6,044 nt of DNA from an uncultured beta proteobacterium (lineage in GTDB: Bacteria; Pseudomonadota; Gammaproteobacteria; Burkholderiales; Rhodocyclaceae): positions 1 to 6,044 of the forward strand of contig CAJBIL010000274.1 in NCBI GenBank assembly GCA_903953145.1, written 5' to 3'. Below are positions 5,882-6,044 of the stretch, in pieces. The notes under the pieces were generated by a model. The model was not told the origin of the DNA. It ran no database searches and saw nothing but the letters and a program-made list of their open reading frames with translations. The position numbers and the translations under genes were made by a program. Every line of letters begins with the position of its first letter. Position 1 is the stretch's first letter.

Positions 5882-6044
5882 TTGCATATTATTCTTGTAT
5901 CCAACCGGCTGGCAACCGCCAAGACGCTGACCATCACACCAAAGCTGCTGATGGTGGCGTTTTCGGGCTTCATATTGCTTGCTTTCTCCACCTCTTTTCT
6001 GTTTTCGTGGGTTGGTGTTCGTTTTAATTTGCCGTTTGCCGAGC
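5882..6044 (+). CDS. N-terminus of a membrane-anchored protein, probable M23-family peptidase (3' end outside window)
   Basis: An open frame runs from TTG at 5882 to the window end (54 codons) with no stop. It begins (M)HIILVSNRLATAKTLTITP, then a hydrophobic segment at about residues 22-46 (LLMVAFSGFILLAFSTSFLF and onward), followed by NLPFAE. The start has a near-consensus Shine-Dalgarno at 5 bases. The only early in-frame ATG (5951, residue 24) would cut into the membrane segment and has no ribosome site. In betaproteobacteria the gene beside lpxC and DUF721, before secA, usually encodes an M23 (LytM-type) metallopeptidase with such an N-terminus (an MHIILVS-like opening, Lys, then a membrane anchor). 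The peptidase domain itself lies outside the window, so the name rests on N-terminal resemblance and gene order. Expected role: cell wall hydrolysis or its regulation in the periplasm. Confidence 0.72.
   Translation, partial: MHIILVSNRLATAKTLTITPKLLMVAFSGFILLAFSTSFLFSWVGVRFNLPFAE
5888..5915 (-). promoter_or_regulatory. Candidate sigma70 promoter of the DUF721/dciA gene
   Basis: Read on the minus strand, TTGCCA (5915 down to 5910) is followed after 16 bases by AATAAT (5893 down to 5888). Each hexamer matches the sigma70 consensus in five of six positions. Transcription would begin near 5881, leaving a leader of about 22 bases before the ATG at 5859. The promoter lies inside codons 3-12 of the divergent plus-strand gene, so coding and promoter sequence are shared. 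Confidence 0.55.

Noticed and set aside
5860..5991. Upstream in-frame extension of the DUF721 gene, with ATGs at 5991, 5973 and 5934
   Set aside because: The extra 44 residues do not resemble the family N-terminus. They lie wholly antisense to the better supported TTG-started gene and would include the proposed promoter. The usual family start fits ATG 5859.

Overview
The window is a segment of a division and cell wall (dcw) gene cluster. The proteins look like those of a Gram-negative betaproteobacterium, perhaps Rhodocyclales or Nitrosomonadales. The support is the gene order (murC-ddl-ftsQ-ftsA-ftsZ-lpxC, then an inverted DUF721/DciA gene, then the start of a probable M23-type envelope peptidase), the presence of lpxC, and FtsZ, LpxC and DUF721 sequences of betaproteobacterial type. 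The genus cannot be fixed by reading alone.

Layout: bases 3-218 are the 3' end of murC. ddl follows after one base (220-1125), ftsQ after three bases (1129-1875), and ftsA overlaps the ftsQ stop by one base (TAATG, 1875-3104). These four are packed like a single operon. A 55-base AT-rich gap with a strong ribosome binding site leads to ftsZ (3160-4350). A 122-base gap holds two small hairpins and a probable extended -10 promoter, and leads to lpxC (4473-5414), which has no Shine-Dalgarno sequence. No murB lies between murC and ddl, as in E. coli.

The right end changes direction. A DUF721/DciA-like gene (5425-5859) lies on the minus strand, with its stop 10 bases from the lpxC stop. Only 22 bases upstream of its start, a plus-strand gene begins at a TTG codon (5882) behind a near-consensus Shine-Dalgarno. 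That gene runs off the window after 54 codons. It has no ATG near its true start, so an ATG-only gene search misses it. A good sigma70-like promoter for the DUF721 gene (TTGCCA, 16 bases, AATAAT on the minus strand) lies inside the first codons of this divergent gene.

Together the genes finish the peptidoglycan precursor (MurC adds L-Ala; Ddl supplies D-Ala-D-Ala), build the division ring (FtsZ, its membrane anchor FtsA, the periplasm-facing FtsQ), and commit material to lipid A (LpxC). The DUF721 gene adds a probable replicative helicase loading factor. All complete genes look intact. I see no mobile element, CRISPR array, tRNA, rRNA or new multi-gene system. The points worth a second look are regulatory: the compact divergent dciA/peptidase start region and the SD-less lpxC leader.
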